Assembly: GCA_028821235.1 (NCBI GenBank)
Contig: JAPPGV010000142.1
Location: forward strand, 1-35,233
Source of the DNA: a bacterium
GTDB taxonomy: Bacteria; Actinomycetota; Acidimicrobiia; Spongiisociales; Spongiisociaceae
Direction: 5' to 3'
Length of the DNA: 35,233 nucleotides
Shown one piece after another: positions 14,560 through 24,592 of this stretch; positions within the stretch are counted from its first letter, which is position 1; each line of letters begins with the position of its first letter. Position numbers and translations under genes: made by a program. The notes under the pieces were generated by a model, which was not told the DNA's origin, made no database searches, and saw nothing but the letters and a program-made list of their open reading frames with translations.

Positions 14560-15096
14560 CTATGCGCGCCGGATGACGCCGCAGGCGACGCGGTCGCCCG
14601 CGCCAGGGTCGGGGCCGTAGCTGTCGGGTTTGGCGTGGATGATGATGGCGGAACCGTCCGCATCGAAGATCGACGTGTCGGCATCGGCCGCAAGTGTGAT
14701 CTTGTTCGTGAAGACGTCGGCCCGGGCAACTCCATCCGCACCCGCGTAGAGGTTCGGCAGGTCTCCGGCGTGGGACCCGTCCTCGTGCTGGAAGCCATGA
14801 CCTTCCCCGCCAGGGGCAAAGTGCCCGCCCGCCGCGGAAAAATCGGGCGTGCAAGCGCCCACATCATGGATGTGGAATCCGTGCGCTCCGGGGGAAAGCC
14901 CCGTCACGTCAGCCGAGATCAGGACACCGTTGGGTCCTTCCGCGAGGACGACAGTGCCTAGTGCGGCTCCGTCGGTACCCGACATCGAAGCAGCTGCCTG
15001 CTGTCCCACCGCGGAGGGCGTCTCTCCCTGGCATGCCGCCATCCCCACGAGAGCGAGCAGTCCCAGAACGGCAACGATGAGCCGGCGCATCTTCAT
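14560..15096 (-). CDS. sodC: Superoxide dismutase [Cu-Zn], lipoprotein
   Basis: A 178-residue exported Cu/Zn superoxide dismutase, which converts superoxide to hydrogen peroxide and oxygen outside the membrane. The signal peptide ends in a lipobox, MAAC, with lipidated C22. Copper ligands are in GAHGFHIHDVGAC, the zinc loop in GGHFAPGGEGHGFQHEDGSHAGDLPN, read in parts, and the C terminus GDRVACGVI carries the conserved Arg and disulfide Cys. The start is ATG 15096 with AAAGGGGAA upstream. It is divergent in function from, but on the same strand as, the CO dehydrogenase operon, with hairpins in between. All key residues look intact. Confidence 0.95.
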   Translation of the reverse strand: MKMRRLIVAVLGLLALVGMAACQGETPSAVGQQAAASMSGTDGAALGTVVLAEGPNGVLISADVTGLSPGAHGFHIHDVGACTPDFSAAGGHFAPGGEGHGFQHEDGSHAGDLPNLYAGADGVARADVFTNKITLAADADTSIFDADGSAIIIHAKPDSYGPDPGAGDRVACGVIRRA

Positions 15097-15130
15097 CGAG
15101 TTCCCCTTTCCCGATTCCTACCGGTTTGTT

Positions 15131-15165
15131 GTAGCCCGGCCTTGGGCTACCCCCTCCGAAGGAGG
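15131..15165. terminator. Paired hairpins between the CO dehydrogenase operon and sodC
   Basis: GTAGCCC (15131-15137) pairs with GGGCTAC (15144-15150), and CCTCC (15153-15157) pairs with GGAGG (15161-15165). They lie 11 bases after the stop of the XdhC-YHS gene in its direction of transcription, so they are a likely terminator for the cox operon. There is no U-tract. They also lie upstream of sodC and could influence it. Confidence 0.5.
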
Positions 15166-15176
15166 ATATATCGGGG

Positions 15177-16070
15177 CTAACGCTTACCGGGATAGGCGGA
15201 GGGATCCGACTCGAAGGCGCGGCGGCAGCCGGCGGCGCAGAAGTAGACGTCTTCTCCGGCATGGTGGCTGACGAATCCGGCCCTCGCCACGTCCACCAGC
15301 ATCCCGCACACCGGATCGACCGCCTGAGGCGGTATCACCACCTCCACCACCTGGGCGCCGGCCCCTGCCGCCTTGAAGGCGACCAGCTCGGCCATGATCG
15401 ACACAGCCATCTCCTCGTGGGTGGTCGACCCCAGGTCGACACCGGCCGGAGCGTGCACTCTTGCTAAGGCATCCGCTCCCACTCCCCGCTCCCGGAGCCA
15501 GGCGAGCACCGACGAGGCCCTCTTCTCGGAGGCCACCAGGCCCACGTAGGCGGCAGGCGTGGCGAGGGCGGCTTCCAGGGCCGGCTCGTCGAAGTGTCCC
15601 TGGGTGGCGACCACGACGTAGGATCGCTCGCCTGCCCGGCCGATGTCCCCGACGTCGGTGACGGCCTCGGCCCGCCACCCGACCACCTCGGCTATCCGCC
15701 GTAGGGTCCCCGTCATCGGGGAGGAGCCGACGACGACCAGGTGAGGAGAGGGGAGGACCGGTTCCACGAACACCTCCATCGCTCCTTCGCTGTCACAGGC
15801 CATAGCCACGTCCGTCACGCCGGGCCGCCGGTCGGCCTCCCCCAGCATCAGCACCCGCGCCTCGCCATCCCGAAGCGCCTCCAAGGCATGGCGAACCACG
15901 GTCGGGGCTGCGCAGGCGCCTCCCAGCCAGCCTTCCACCCGACCGTCCGGGTGGATTATCGCCTTGGAACCGCCCTTGCCGGACGACGGCCCGCGCGACC
16001 ACGTGACGGTGGCCAGCGCGAACGCCCGACCCTCCTCGTAGAGCCGGGCCGCCTGCCGGAGGATGCTCAT
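15177..16070 (-). CDS. XdhC/CoxI family molybdenum-hydroxylase maturation protein fused to a YHS domain
   Basis: A 297-residue protein. Residues about 10-75 are the XdhC/CoxI domain (FALATVTWSRGPSSGKGGSKAII, then GWLGGACAAPTVVRHALEAL), and about 115-240 the Rossmann-like XdhC C-terminal domain (HLVVVGSSPMTGTLRRIAEVVGW, YVGLVASEKRAS). Residues 251-297 are a complete YHS domain: DPVCGM (C255), YFC (C278), C282 and DPSAYPG. XdhC proteins bind sulfurated molybdenum cofactor and insert it into hydroxylases; YHS domains occur in copper-handling proteins. ATG 16070 lies 13 bases after the coxL stop, so it is the fourth operon gene. A role in building the Mo-Cu site is inference. Confidence 0.87.
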   Translation of the reverse strand: MSILRQAARLYEEGRAFALATVTWSRGPSSGKGGSKAIIHPDGRVEGWLGGACAAPTVVRHALEALRDGEARVLMLGEADRRPGVTDVAMACDSEGAMEVFVEPVLPSPHLVVVGSSPMTGTLRRIAEVVGWRAEAVTDVGDIGRAGERSYVVVATQGHFDEPALEAALATPAAYVGLVASEKRASSVLAWLRERGVGADALARVHAPAGVDLGSTTHEEMAVSIMAELVAFKAAGAGAQVVEVVIPPQAVDPVCGMLVDVARAGFVSHHAGEDVYFCAAGCRRAFESDPSAYPGKR

Positions 16071-16083
16071 CGCATCCTGAGGT

Positions 16084-18456
<2,373 letters not shown>

Positions 18457-18457
18457 T

Positions 18458-18919
18458 TCAGCTCCCCTCTCCGCCCGCGGCCTGGATGGCAGTCACGATG
18501 TTCATGTAGCCGGTACAGCGGCAGATGTTGCCCGATATGGCCCAGCGGACCTCCTCGTCGGTCGGATCCGGATTCCCTTCGAGCAGGGCACTGCCCACCA
18601 GCATCATCCCCGGTGTGCAGAAGCCGCACTGCAGGCCGTGGTGCTCCTTGAAGGCCGCCTGGACCGGATGGAGTTCGCCACCCTCGGCCAGACCCTCCAC
18701 TGTCTTCACCTCGCTGCCGTCAGCCTGGACCGCCAGCACCGTGCAGGACTTGACCGGCCGGCCGTCCAGGAGGACGGTGCAAGCACCGCAGGAGGAGGTG
18801 TCGCAGCCGATGTGGGTCCCGGTGAGGCCCGCATCCGAGCGGATGAAGTCGACCAGCAGGCGTCTGGGCTCTACGTCCCGGGTCTCGCTGGCACCGTTTA
18901 TGTTGACGGTGATCTGCAT
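18458..18919 (-). CDS. coxS: Aerobic carbon monoxide dehydrogenase, small (2x[2Fe-2S]) subunit
   Basis: A 153-residue iron-sulfur subunit linking the Mo/Cu site to FAD. The plant-ferredoxin-type cluster uses C39, C44, C47 and C59 (CDTSSCGAC...C). The alpha-helical second cluster uses C98, C101, C133 and C135 (CGFC and CRC). All eight ligands are present. The ATG overlaps the coxM stop by one base (TGATG), and coxL begins one base after its stop, so all three subunits should be translated together. Confidence 0.96.
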   Translation of the reverse strand: MQITVNINGASETRDVEPRRLLVDFIRSDAGLTGTHIGCDTSSCGACTVLLDGRPVKSCTVLAVQADGSEVKTVEGLAEGGELHPVQAAFKEHHGLQCGFCTPGMMLVGSALLEGNPDPTDEEVRWAISGNICRCTGYMNIVTAIQAAGGEGS

Positions 18920-19794
18920 CAGCCCTCCCCTCTCGCCAGGGCCAGCGCTTGGGCGAACCCGCGCCTGGTGTACTCCGCTACCACGGCCCTCTTGTACTCG
19001 GCCGGACCCCGAACGTTGTCATCGGGATCGCAGGCGCGGGCCGCGATGGCCGCCGCCTCGGCGAACAGTTCCGGTCCGGGGGCCTGCCCGGCCATCATCT
19101 CCTCCGCCTCCGTGACCTTCAGATTGTGGCCGTAAACGGCGGTCAGGCCGAGGCCCGCCTGCGCAACGTTCCCCGAACCGTCGAGCACGAGATGGGTGGC
19201 CACTCCGACGGTGGCGTAGTCGCCGACCTTGCGCTCCAACTTGAGGTACGCGCCCCCGGCCGGCCCCTGGTACGCCGGGATCCGCACTTCCGTGACCATC
19301 TCTCCGGGATCGAGCGAGTTGGTGAAGAAGTCGACCACGAAGTCCGTGATTGGAATCACCCGCTCGCCCGACGATGAGCGGGCCACCACCGAGGCGCCTA
19401 CCGCCAGCATCACCGAGTTCCAGTCGCCCTCGGGGTCGCAGTGGGCCACCGAGCCGCACAGGGTTCCCCGGTTCCGCACCAGCGGATCGGACACCCAAGG
19501 CGCCGCGGAGGCCACGGTGTGGTTGTGACGGCTCACCGTCTCCGAAGAGGCCACGTCGGCGTGACGGGCCAGAGCCCCCACCGCCAGATGGCCGTTTGAC
19601 TCGCTTATGTGTGCCAGCTCGTCGACGCGGTTGATGTCCACGAGGTGGCCCGGCGCCGCCAACCGGAGCTTCATCATGGGGATGAGGCTCTGACCTCCGG
19701 CGAGAACCCGGCCCTCGTCACCCAACTCAGCCAGGGTGGCCAGGGCCTCCTCGAGACTGCCGGGCGCCGAGTAGTCGAACGCGGATGGATACAC
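18919..19794 (-). CDS. coxM: Aerobic carbon monoxide dehydrogenase, medium (FAD) subunit
   Basis: A 291-residue FAD-binding subunit that hands CO-derived electrons to the respiratory chain. The flavin motifs are AGGQSLIPMMKLRLAAPGHLVDI, read in parts, and RNRGTLCGSVAHCDPEGD (usually TxGGxxAHxDP), followed by the CO dehydrogenase flavoprotein C-terminal domain from about residue 175. The start is GTG 19794, which has the strongest ribosome-binding site in the operon (AGGAGGTGAGG). It is the first gene of coxMSL-xdhC. coxD, coxE, coxF and coxG homologues are not found next to it in this window, apart from the XdhC-type gene. Confidence 0.95.
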   Translation of the reverse strand: MYPSAFDYSAPGSLEEALATLAELGDEGRVLAGGQSLIPMMKLRLAAPGHLVDINRVDELAHISESNGHLAVGALARHADVASSETVSRHNHTVASAAPWVSDPLVRNRGTLCGSVAHCDPEGDWNSVMLAVGASVVARSSSGERVIPITDFVVDFFTNSLDPGEMVTEVRIPAYQGPAGGAYLKLERKVGDYATVGVATHLVLDGSGNVAQAGLGLTAVYGHNLKVTEAEEMMAGQAPGPELFAEAAAIAARACDPDDNVRGPAEYKRAVVAEYTRRGFAQALALARGEG

Positions 19795-19897
19795 CGAACC
19801 TCACCTCCTGCGGTCGTTGGCCCCACACTATCGGGCCGAGCGCTCATCCCGCCGGTAATCGCCGGTTTCTTTCCGCGAAGCGAACCCGCGGGCACGG

Positions 19898-21625
19898 CTA
19901 ACGGTCCCCCCGAAGATGGACTCGGAGGCCGAGGGCGGACAGCTCGTCCGCGTAGCCGGCCATCTCATTCGTTGCTCGGTGGGAGGGCCAGTCCAGCACC
20001 GACGACAGCGTCGAGGCCATCCGCTCCGCATGCGACCGGCCATGATCGGGGCTGCCCCAGGCGAGCCGGGTCCGGCGCAACGCGAAGTCACCGATCGACG
20101 CCACCGATTCATGGAGAGCGGTGTAGGCGACCTCTGCCAACGAGACCCGAGCCGAGGTCATCAGGCTTCGCCAAGCCGGGCGCTGTTCCAGGATGCGAAG
20201 CACCACGCCGGCCTCGGTGCCGTAGCGCCCGATCAGATCGTCGGCGTAGTCCTCCGGTACCTGGATGCGTGCCAGGCCGGTCCGGAGCCGCTCCCGGAGG
20301 CCGGCATCCACGCCCGCGCCGACGAGCGGCTCGCCGGCGGTCCGGGATCGCCGGTCGATGCGCAGACGGGCGCAGGCACGATCAACCGCCTCCGCTCCGA
20401 TCACGCGGGCCGAGCTCAGCTTGCCCCCGACCACGGCGAATACACCGGGCGCCCGCTCGACGATCCGGTGCTCCCGGGAGGCGGCGGAGACGTGCCCGCG
20501 GTCCCCTGCCAGGGTGCGGAGGCCGGCGAAGGCCGCTAATGGAGAAGCGGAGTGGTCCAGGTAGCGGACCAAGTGCCGCTCCAGGTACTCGATATCGTCC
20601 TCGTCGGGGCGGACCCGGTCCGGATCGGCCTCGTACGGGGTGTCCGTGGTCCCGAGCAGTGCCAATCCTCGCCACGGAACCACGAACAGGAGGCGCCCGT
20701 CATCGGTCTCGGGGAGTACCAGGGCCTTCTTCTCGACGCCGAGGTCGCGAGCCCTGTAGACCAGGTGAACCCCCTTGGACAGGCGTCGGGACACGTCCGG
20801 AGATCGCCCGTCGAGCGGAGGAGGATCGAACGCCCACGTGGCCGAGATAACGGTCCTGGCCCGGATCAAAACCGGTCGGCCATCGCCGTCCGGGTCGTTG
20901 TCCGTCAACCCGACCCTGAGCTCGTCGCCGGCCAGGTCGATCGAGCGGGCAGCCATCCGGGAGATCGCCACGGCCCCGTGAAGCGCCACCGCCGTCTTGA
21001 GGAACGCAACGGTCAGCCGGGAGTCATCGGTCAGGGCATCCCGGTAGGAGAACCCTTCCATCAGTGACTCGGAGCGCAGCTTGGGGAAGGACCTCTCCAG
21101 GTCCGCCTTCCGCAGCCTTCGATGCCTGTCGGGTCCCCGCCTCCCGCCCAGACGGTCGTACAGCGACAGTCCCGCTCTGAGGCTGAGGGAAGCCAGAGGT
21201 CCCGCCGTCAGCCAGCGCGGGAGATCCAGGACCCCCCGGCCACTGAAGAGAGGTATGACGAAATCCAGGTCGGAGTAGAGGTAGTCGGCCGTCCGGCGCC
21301 ATACGTCCTGTTCGCGCAGGCCCTGGCGGATAAGCCCCAACCGCATGTGGGGTAGGTACCGGATACCCCCGTGCAACAACTTGGTGGACCTGCTCGAGGT
21401 TGCGCCGGCGAAGTCGTCCTTCTCGACCAATGCCACCGACAGGCCCCGGCTCGCCGCATCCCTGGCCACCGCGGCACCGATCACTCCCCCGCCGATTACG
21501 ACCATGTCGAACAGCCGGGCCTCCATCAAGGCTCGGAGAGAGTCGGCGCGCGTCCAGGTCCCGGGTAGGGCCTGGCCGGACCCGAGGGGGTTAGGGGACT
21601 GCGGGAAAGAAGGGTTCCGCACCAT
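19898..21625 (-). CDS. glpD: Aerobic glycerol-3-phosphate dehydrogenase
   Basis: A 575-residue FAD enzyme that oxidises glycerol-3-phosphate to dihydroxyacetone phosphate at the membrane and reduces quinone. The FAD motif is FDMVVIGGGVIGAAVARDAASRG, read in parts, followed by VEKDDFAGATSSRSTKLLHGGIRYL, which is diagnostic for GlpD/GlpA. VPWRGLALLGTTDTPYEADPDRV and the C-terminal GlpD domain (about residues 440-560) complete it. I chose ATG 21625; open frame continues upstream to 21823, but that part would overlap the divergent deacetylase gene and looks non-coding. Adjacent glycerate kinase suggests C3 metabolism in this region. Confidence 0.93.
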   Translation of the reverse strand: MVRNPSFPQSPNPLGSGQALPGTWTRADSLRALMEARLFDMVVIGGGVIGAAVARDAASRGLSVALVEKDDFAGATSSRSTKLLHGGIRYLPHMRLGLIRQGLREQDVWRRTADYLYSDLDFVIPLFSGRGVLDLPRWLTAGPLASLSLRAGLSLYDRLGGRRGPDRHRRLRKADLERSFPKLRSESLMEGFSYRDALTDDSRLTVAFLKTAVALHGAVAISRMAARSIDLAGDELRVGLTDNDPDGDGRPVLIRARTVISATWAFDPPPLDGRSPDVSRRLSKGVHLVYRARDLGVEKKALVLPETDDGRLLFVVPWRGLALLGTTDTPYEADPDRVRPDEDDIEYLERHLVRYLDHSASPLAAFAGLRTLAGDRGHVSAASREHRIVERAPGVFAVVGGKLSSARVIGAEAVDRACARLRIDRRSRTAGEPLVGAGVDAGLRERLRTGLARIQVPEDYADDLIGRYGTEAGVVLRILEQRPAWRSLMTSARVSLAEVAYTALHESVASIGDFALRRTRLAWGSPDHGRSHAERMASTLSSVLDWPSHRATNEMAGYADELSALGLRVHLRGDR

Positions 21626-21715
21626 CCGAGCGTACTTCCGTCCGGGACATAGCTCGTACCGAGCCGGAGGCCGGGTCCGGTACGACCCCCGGGAGACCAC
21701 CATGGAGCTGGGCCC

Positions 21716-21733
21716 CCTAGGCATATGCCTAGG
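21716..21733. promoter_or_regulatory. 18-bp perfect palindrome between glpD and the deacetylase gene
   Basis: CCTAGGCATATGCCTAGG is a perfect 18-base dyad in the intergenic space between divergent genes, 91 bases upstream of glpD and 40 bases upstream of the chosen deacetylase start. It contains two CCTAGG half-sites. An operator for a dimeric regulator is plausible; no cognate regulator is in the window. Confidence 0.55.
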
Positions 21734-21772
21734 CTCCGGGCGATGGTCGATTACCGCGTCCCCGAGCAGAGC

Positions 21773-22498
21773 ATGACCTCCGACCTGCCGGTCCCGACGC
21801 GAGCGCTGGCCATCGGCGCACATCCTGATGATGCCGAGTTCGGAGCCGGTGGGACGCTGGCCAAGTGGGCGGCCGCCGGGACGCAGGCGACCATCCTGGT
21901 GCTGACCGACGGCTCAAAGGGATCGTGGGACCCTTCACTCAGGCCGTCCGACCTGGTCCGAATGAGGATGAACGAGCAGACCCGCGCCGCCGAGGCCCTT
22001 GGCGTGGACAGCACCCTCAACCTCTCCCACGTCGACGGTGAGCTGGAGTACACAATGGAGCTGCGCGCCGAGGTGTGCCTGTGGATCCGCCGTTTGCGCC
22101 CCGACGTGGTTCTGACGCACGATCCGTGGCGCCGCTACATGCTGCATCCCGACCACCGGGCGACCGGCTGGGCGGCCATCGACGGGGTGGTGGCTGCCCG
22201 GGACCACCTCTTCTTCCCCGAGCAGCTGACCGATGGCCTGACCCACCACCGTCCCTCGGCCCTGCTGCTCTGGGCCGCGGACGAGGCAGATCATTACGAG
22301 GACGTGACCGGCTTCGTCGACCACAAGGTGGCCGCCCTGCTGTCACATTCCAGCCAGGCCACCACCACGATGGACGGCGCCGGGGACTCGCTGGAGGCGA
22401 CCGAGGCGTTCCACCTCGAGATCGACGACCGCGCCCGGACGGTCGGTAACGGGGCCGGCCTATCCCGAGCCGAGGCGTTCAAGCGGATCACACCCTGA
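21773..22498 (+). CDS. PIG-L/LmbE family zinc deacetylase
   Basis: A 241-residue N-acetylglucosaminyl-type deacetylase. The family motif AHPDD is at residues 16-20, giving His and two Asp including the catalytic base, and LHPDHRATG supplies the third zinc ligand. Relatives deacetylate GlcNAc-inositol (mycothiol MshB), bacillithiol precursors or antibiotic intermediates; the substrate here is undetermined. ATG 21773 begins just before the first strand. Upstream in-frame ATGs (21743, 21725) are possible, but 21725 falls inside the palindrome. Its stop overlaps the glycerate kinase start by one base. Confidence 0.88.
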   Translation: MTSDLPVPTRALAIGAHPDDAEFGAGGTLAKWAAAGTQATILVLTDGSKGSWDPSLRPSDLVRMRMNEQTRAAEALGVDSTLNLSHVDGELEYTMELRAEVCLWIRRLRPDVVLTHDPWRRYMLHPDHRATGWAAIDGVVAARDHLFFPEQLTDGLTHHRPSALLLWAADEADHYEDVTGFVDHKVAALLSHSSQATTTMDGAGDSLEATEAFHLEIDDRARTVGNGAGLSRAEAFKRITP

Positions 22499-23817
22499 TG
22501 GGACTGGCCGGCGACCGGATCGGTGACCTCCGGGCCATCAATCCCCGAGCCATGGGCCGCCTGCTCGGCGCCGTGGATGCGGCATTGGAGGCGGTGGACC
22601 CGCGCCGGCTGGTGCGCTCCGCGCTCGCTCCCACCGAGGATGGGGTTCTCGCCGGCGGCCGTTTCATCGCCGCCCGGACAGTGGCGGTGCTGGCGGTCGG
22701 CAAGGCGGCAACCGGAATGAGCCGCGGCGCGGCGGACACCCTGGGACCGCTGGTGTCGCGCGGTCTGGTGGTGACCGACCAGACCGAAACGGCGCCCGAT
22801 TGGGCGGAGGTGGTGGTGGGGGGCCATCCGGTTCCGGATGAAGGGAGCGTCAAGGCGGCCGAGCGCGCCATCGACCTAGCCCGGGGCGTGGCGCCCGACG
22901 AGCTCCTGCTGGCTCTCGTGTCCGGGGGCGGATCGGCCCTGCTGGAGGCGCCGGCCGAGGGCCTCAGCCTCGACGACATCCAGAACCTGAACGCCCAGCT
23001 GATCCGCTCGGGCGCCCCCATCGAGACGATCAACCAGGTCCGCCAGGCGGTCTCGCTGGTCAAGGCCGGGCGGTTGGCGGCGCACTGCCGCAGCCCGGTG
23101 GTCACGCTGGTGGTCTCCGACGTGGGCGATGATCCGGCGGTGGTGGCCTCCGGCCCCACCGTGACCCCACCTCGTAGCCCGGCCCGCCCGGGCGAGATAC
23201 TCGACCGGTACTCCATCCGGGGTGGCGCGGCGGATCGGGCCCGGCGCGTCATCGCCGGAGCGGTCGAGGGCTCCGATGCTCGGCAAGGGTCGGGGAGCGA
23301 TCTCGCCCTGATCCTCGCTGACGGGATGACCGCAGGTCGGGCGGCGGTCCGGTTCCTGTCCGCAGCCGGCCTGGACGTGTCGCCGGCCCCGGCGCGGCTG
23401 GCCGGGGACACCGAAGATGCCGTGCTGAGGGAATTGGCCACCACCCCGGAGGCCACGGTCCGGGTCCTGGCCGGTGAGACCACCGTAGAGGTGCGCGGGC
23501 CGGGCAAGGGCGGTCGCAGCCAGCACGCCGCCGTCACCGCCGGCATCGAGATCGCCGGGAGTCGGCACCGGTTTCTCGCCTTCGGAACCGACGGCGTGGA
23601 CGGCCCGACCGACGCGGCCGGCGGTTGCGTGGACGGCGCCACGGTCACCGATCCGGCGCTGGCCCGGAGCCACCTGGACGCCTGTGACTCCTATGCATAT
23701 CTGGAGGCGGCAGGCGGGTTGCTCCGGACCGGGAGAACGGGAACCAACGTCGCCGATCTGTGGATCGTGGACAGATCAGGGAATGGTCGCGCCACAGATC
23801 CGATCGTTATATCCTGA
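22498..23817 (+). CDS. Glycerate 2-kinase (MOFRL / DUF4147 type)
   Basis: A 439-residue type II glycerate kinase that phosphorylates D-glycerate to 2-phosphoglycerate using ATP. The N-terminal DUF4147 domain shows VLAVGKAATGMSRGAADTLG, VSGGGSALLEAPAEGLSL and INQVRQAVSLVKAGRLA. The C-terminal MOFRL domain has GPGKGGRSQHAAVTAGIEIAG, read in parts, with FGTDGVDGPTDAAGG. Length and domain order are normal. ATG 22498 overlaps the deacetylase stop (TGATG), implying translational coupling. The SDR gene follows after 7 bases. Confidence 0.93.
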   Translation: MGLAGDRIGDLRAINPRAMGRLLGAVDAALEAVDPRRLVRSALAPTEDGVLAGGRFIAARTVAVLAVGKAATGMSRGAADTLGPLVSRGLVVTDQTETAPDWAEVVVGGHPVPDEGSVKAAERAIDLARGVAPDELLLALVSGGGSALLEAPAEGLSLDDIQNLNAQLIRSGAPIETINQVRQAVSLVKAGRLAAHCRSPVVTLVVSDVGDDPAVVASGPTVTPPRSPARPGEILDRYSIRGGAADRARRVIAGAVEGSDARQGSGSDLALILADGMTAGRAAVRFLSAAGLDVSPAPARLAGDTEDAVLRELATTPEATVRVLAGETTVEVRGPGKGGRSQHAAVTAGIEIAGSRHRFLAFGTDGVDGPTDAAGGCVDGATVTDPALARSHLDACDSYAYLEAAGGLLRTGRTGTNVADLWIVDRSGNGRATDPIVIS

Positions 23818-23824
23818 CCTCATC

Positions 23825-24529
23825 ATGAGCGACCCCGTAGCAGTAATCGTCGGCGCCACCAGCGGGCTCGGCGCCGCCCTCACCGGGCGGCTGATCCGCC
23901 AGGGCTACCGTATCGGCGCCACCTATCTCAGACCCATCGACACGGACGAGTTCGAGGAACGGTTTCCTTTCGATGAGGATCAACTGGTCCTCCGTCGCGT
24001 CAACGCCACGGAGTCCGGGGAGGTCGAGGACTTCCTGGCCAGGGTGGCGGACCGGTTCGGGCGTATCGACGCCGTTGCCTCGCTGGTGGGAGGCTGGGCC
24101 GCCGGAAGGGATGTGAAGGACACCGACAATGTGCGGTTCGACTGGATGATCGACCTCAACCTGCGGTCGGCCTTCTACACCGTGCGTGCCGCCGTCCCCC
24201 ATCTCGAGGCCGGCGGAGGCCGCATCCTGCTGGTCGGAAGCCGGGCCGTGGTGGACAACCCACCCGGGCAGGCTGCCTTCAACATCGCCAAGGCGGGCGT
24301 GGTAGCCCTGGCCAAGACCGCCGCGGCGGAACTGGAGGACGCCGACGTCACCGTCAACGTGATCCTGCCGTCGGTGATGGACACGCCGGCCACCCGCCGC
24401 GCACTGCCCTTCGCGGAGTACGTCAAATGGCCCACCCCTGACGAGATCGCAGCGGTGGCGGAGTTCATCCTGACCGGAGAATCGGGTGTCATGTCAGGGG
24501 CGGTGGTCCCCGTCTACGGACGGGCCTGA
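23825..24529 (+). CDS. SDR-like protein with Phe in place of the catalytic Tyr
   Basis: A 234-residue short-chain dehydrogenase-like protein. It has the nucleotide motif GATSGLG, no NNAG (SLVGGW instead), LVGSRAVVDNPPG where the catalytic Ser lies, and FNIAK where classical SDRs have YxxxK: F152 and K156 (TTC at 24278-24280). The C terminus ILTGESGVMSGAVVPVYG is family-like. The missing Tyr hydroxyl predicts altered or lost oxidoreductase activity, though a few SDR branches do carry other residues here. ATG 23825 is preferred over the frame extending back into the kinase gene. It is the last gene of the plus-strand trio. Confidence 0.87.
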   Translation: MSDPVAVIVGATSGLGAALTGRLIRQGYRIGATYLRPIDTDEFEERFPFDEDQLVLRRVNATESGEVEDFLARVADRFGRIDAVASLVGGWAAGRDVKDTDNVRFDWMIDLNLRSAFYTVRAAVPHLEAGGGRILLVGSRAVVDNPPGQAAFNIAKAGVVALAKTAAAELEDADVTVNVILPSVMDTPATRRALPFAEYVKWPTPDEIAAVAEFILTGESGVMSGAVVPVYGRA

Positions 24530-24592
24530 CGCGTACCTTCACCAACCGGGCGGGGGCCCGCAGGACGGTGACATCAGTCCTGCTACTTACTG

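Noticed and set aside
19795-19897. coxM promoter in the gap to glpD
   Set aside because: A GATAGT-like box exists but no acceptable -35 at normal spacing. The ribosome-binding site is clear; the promoter is not.
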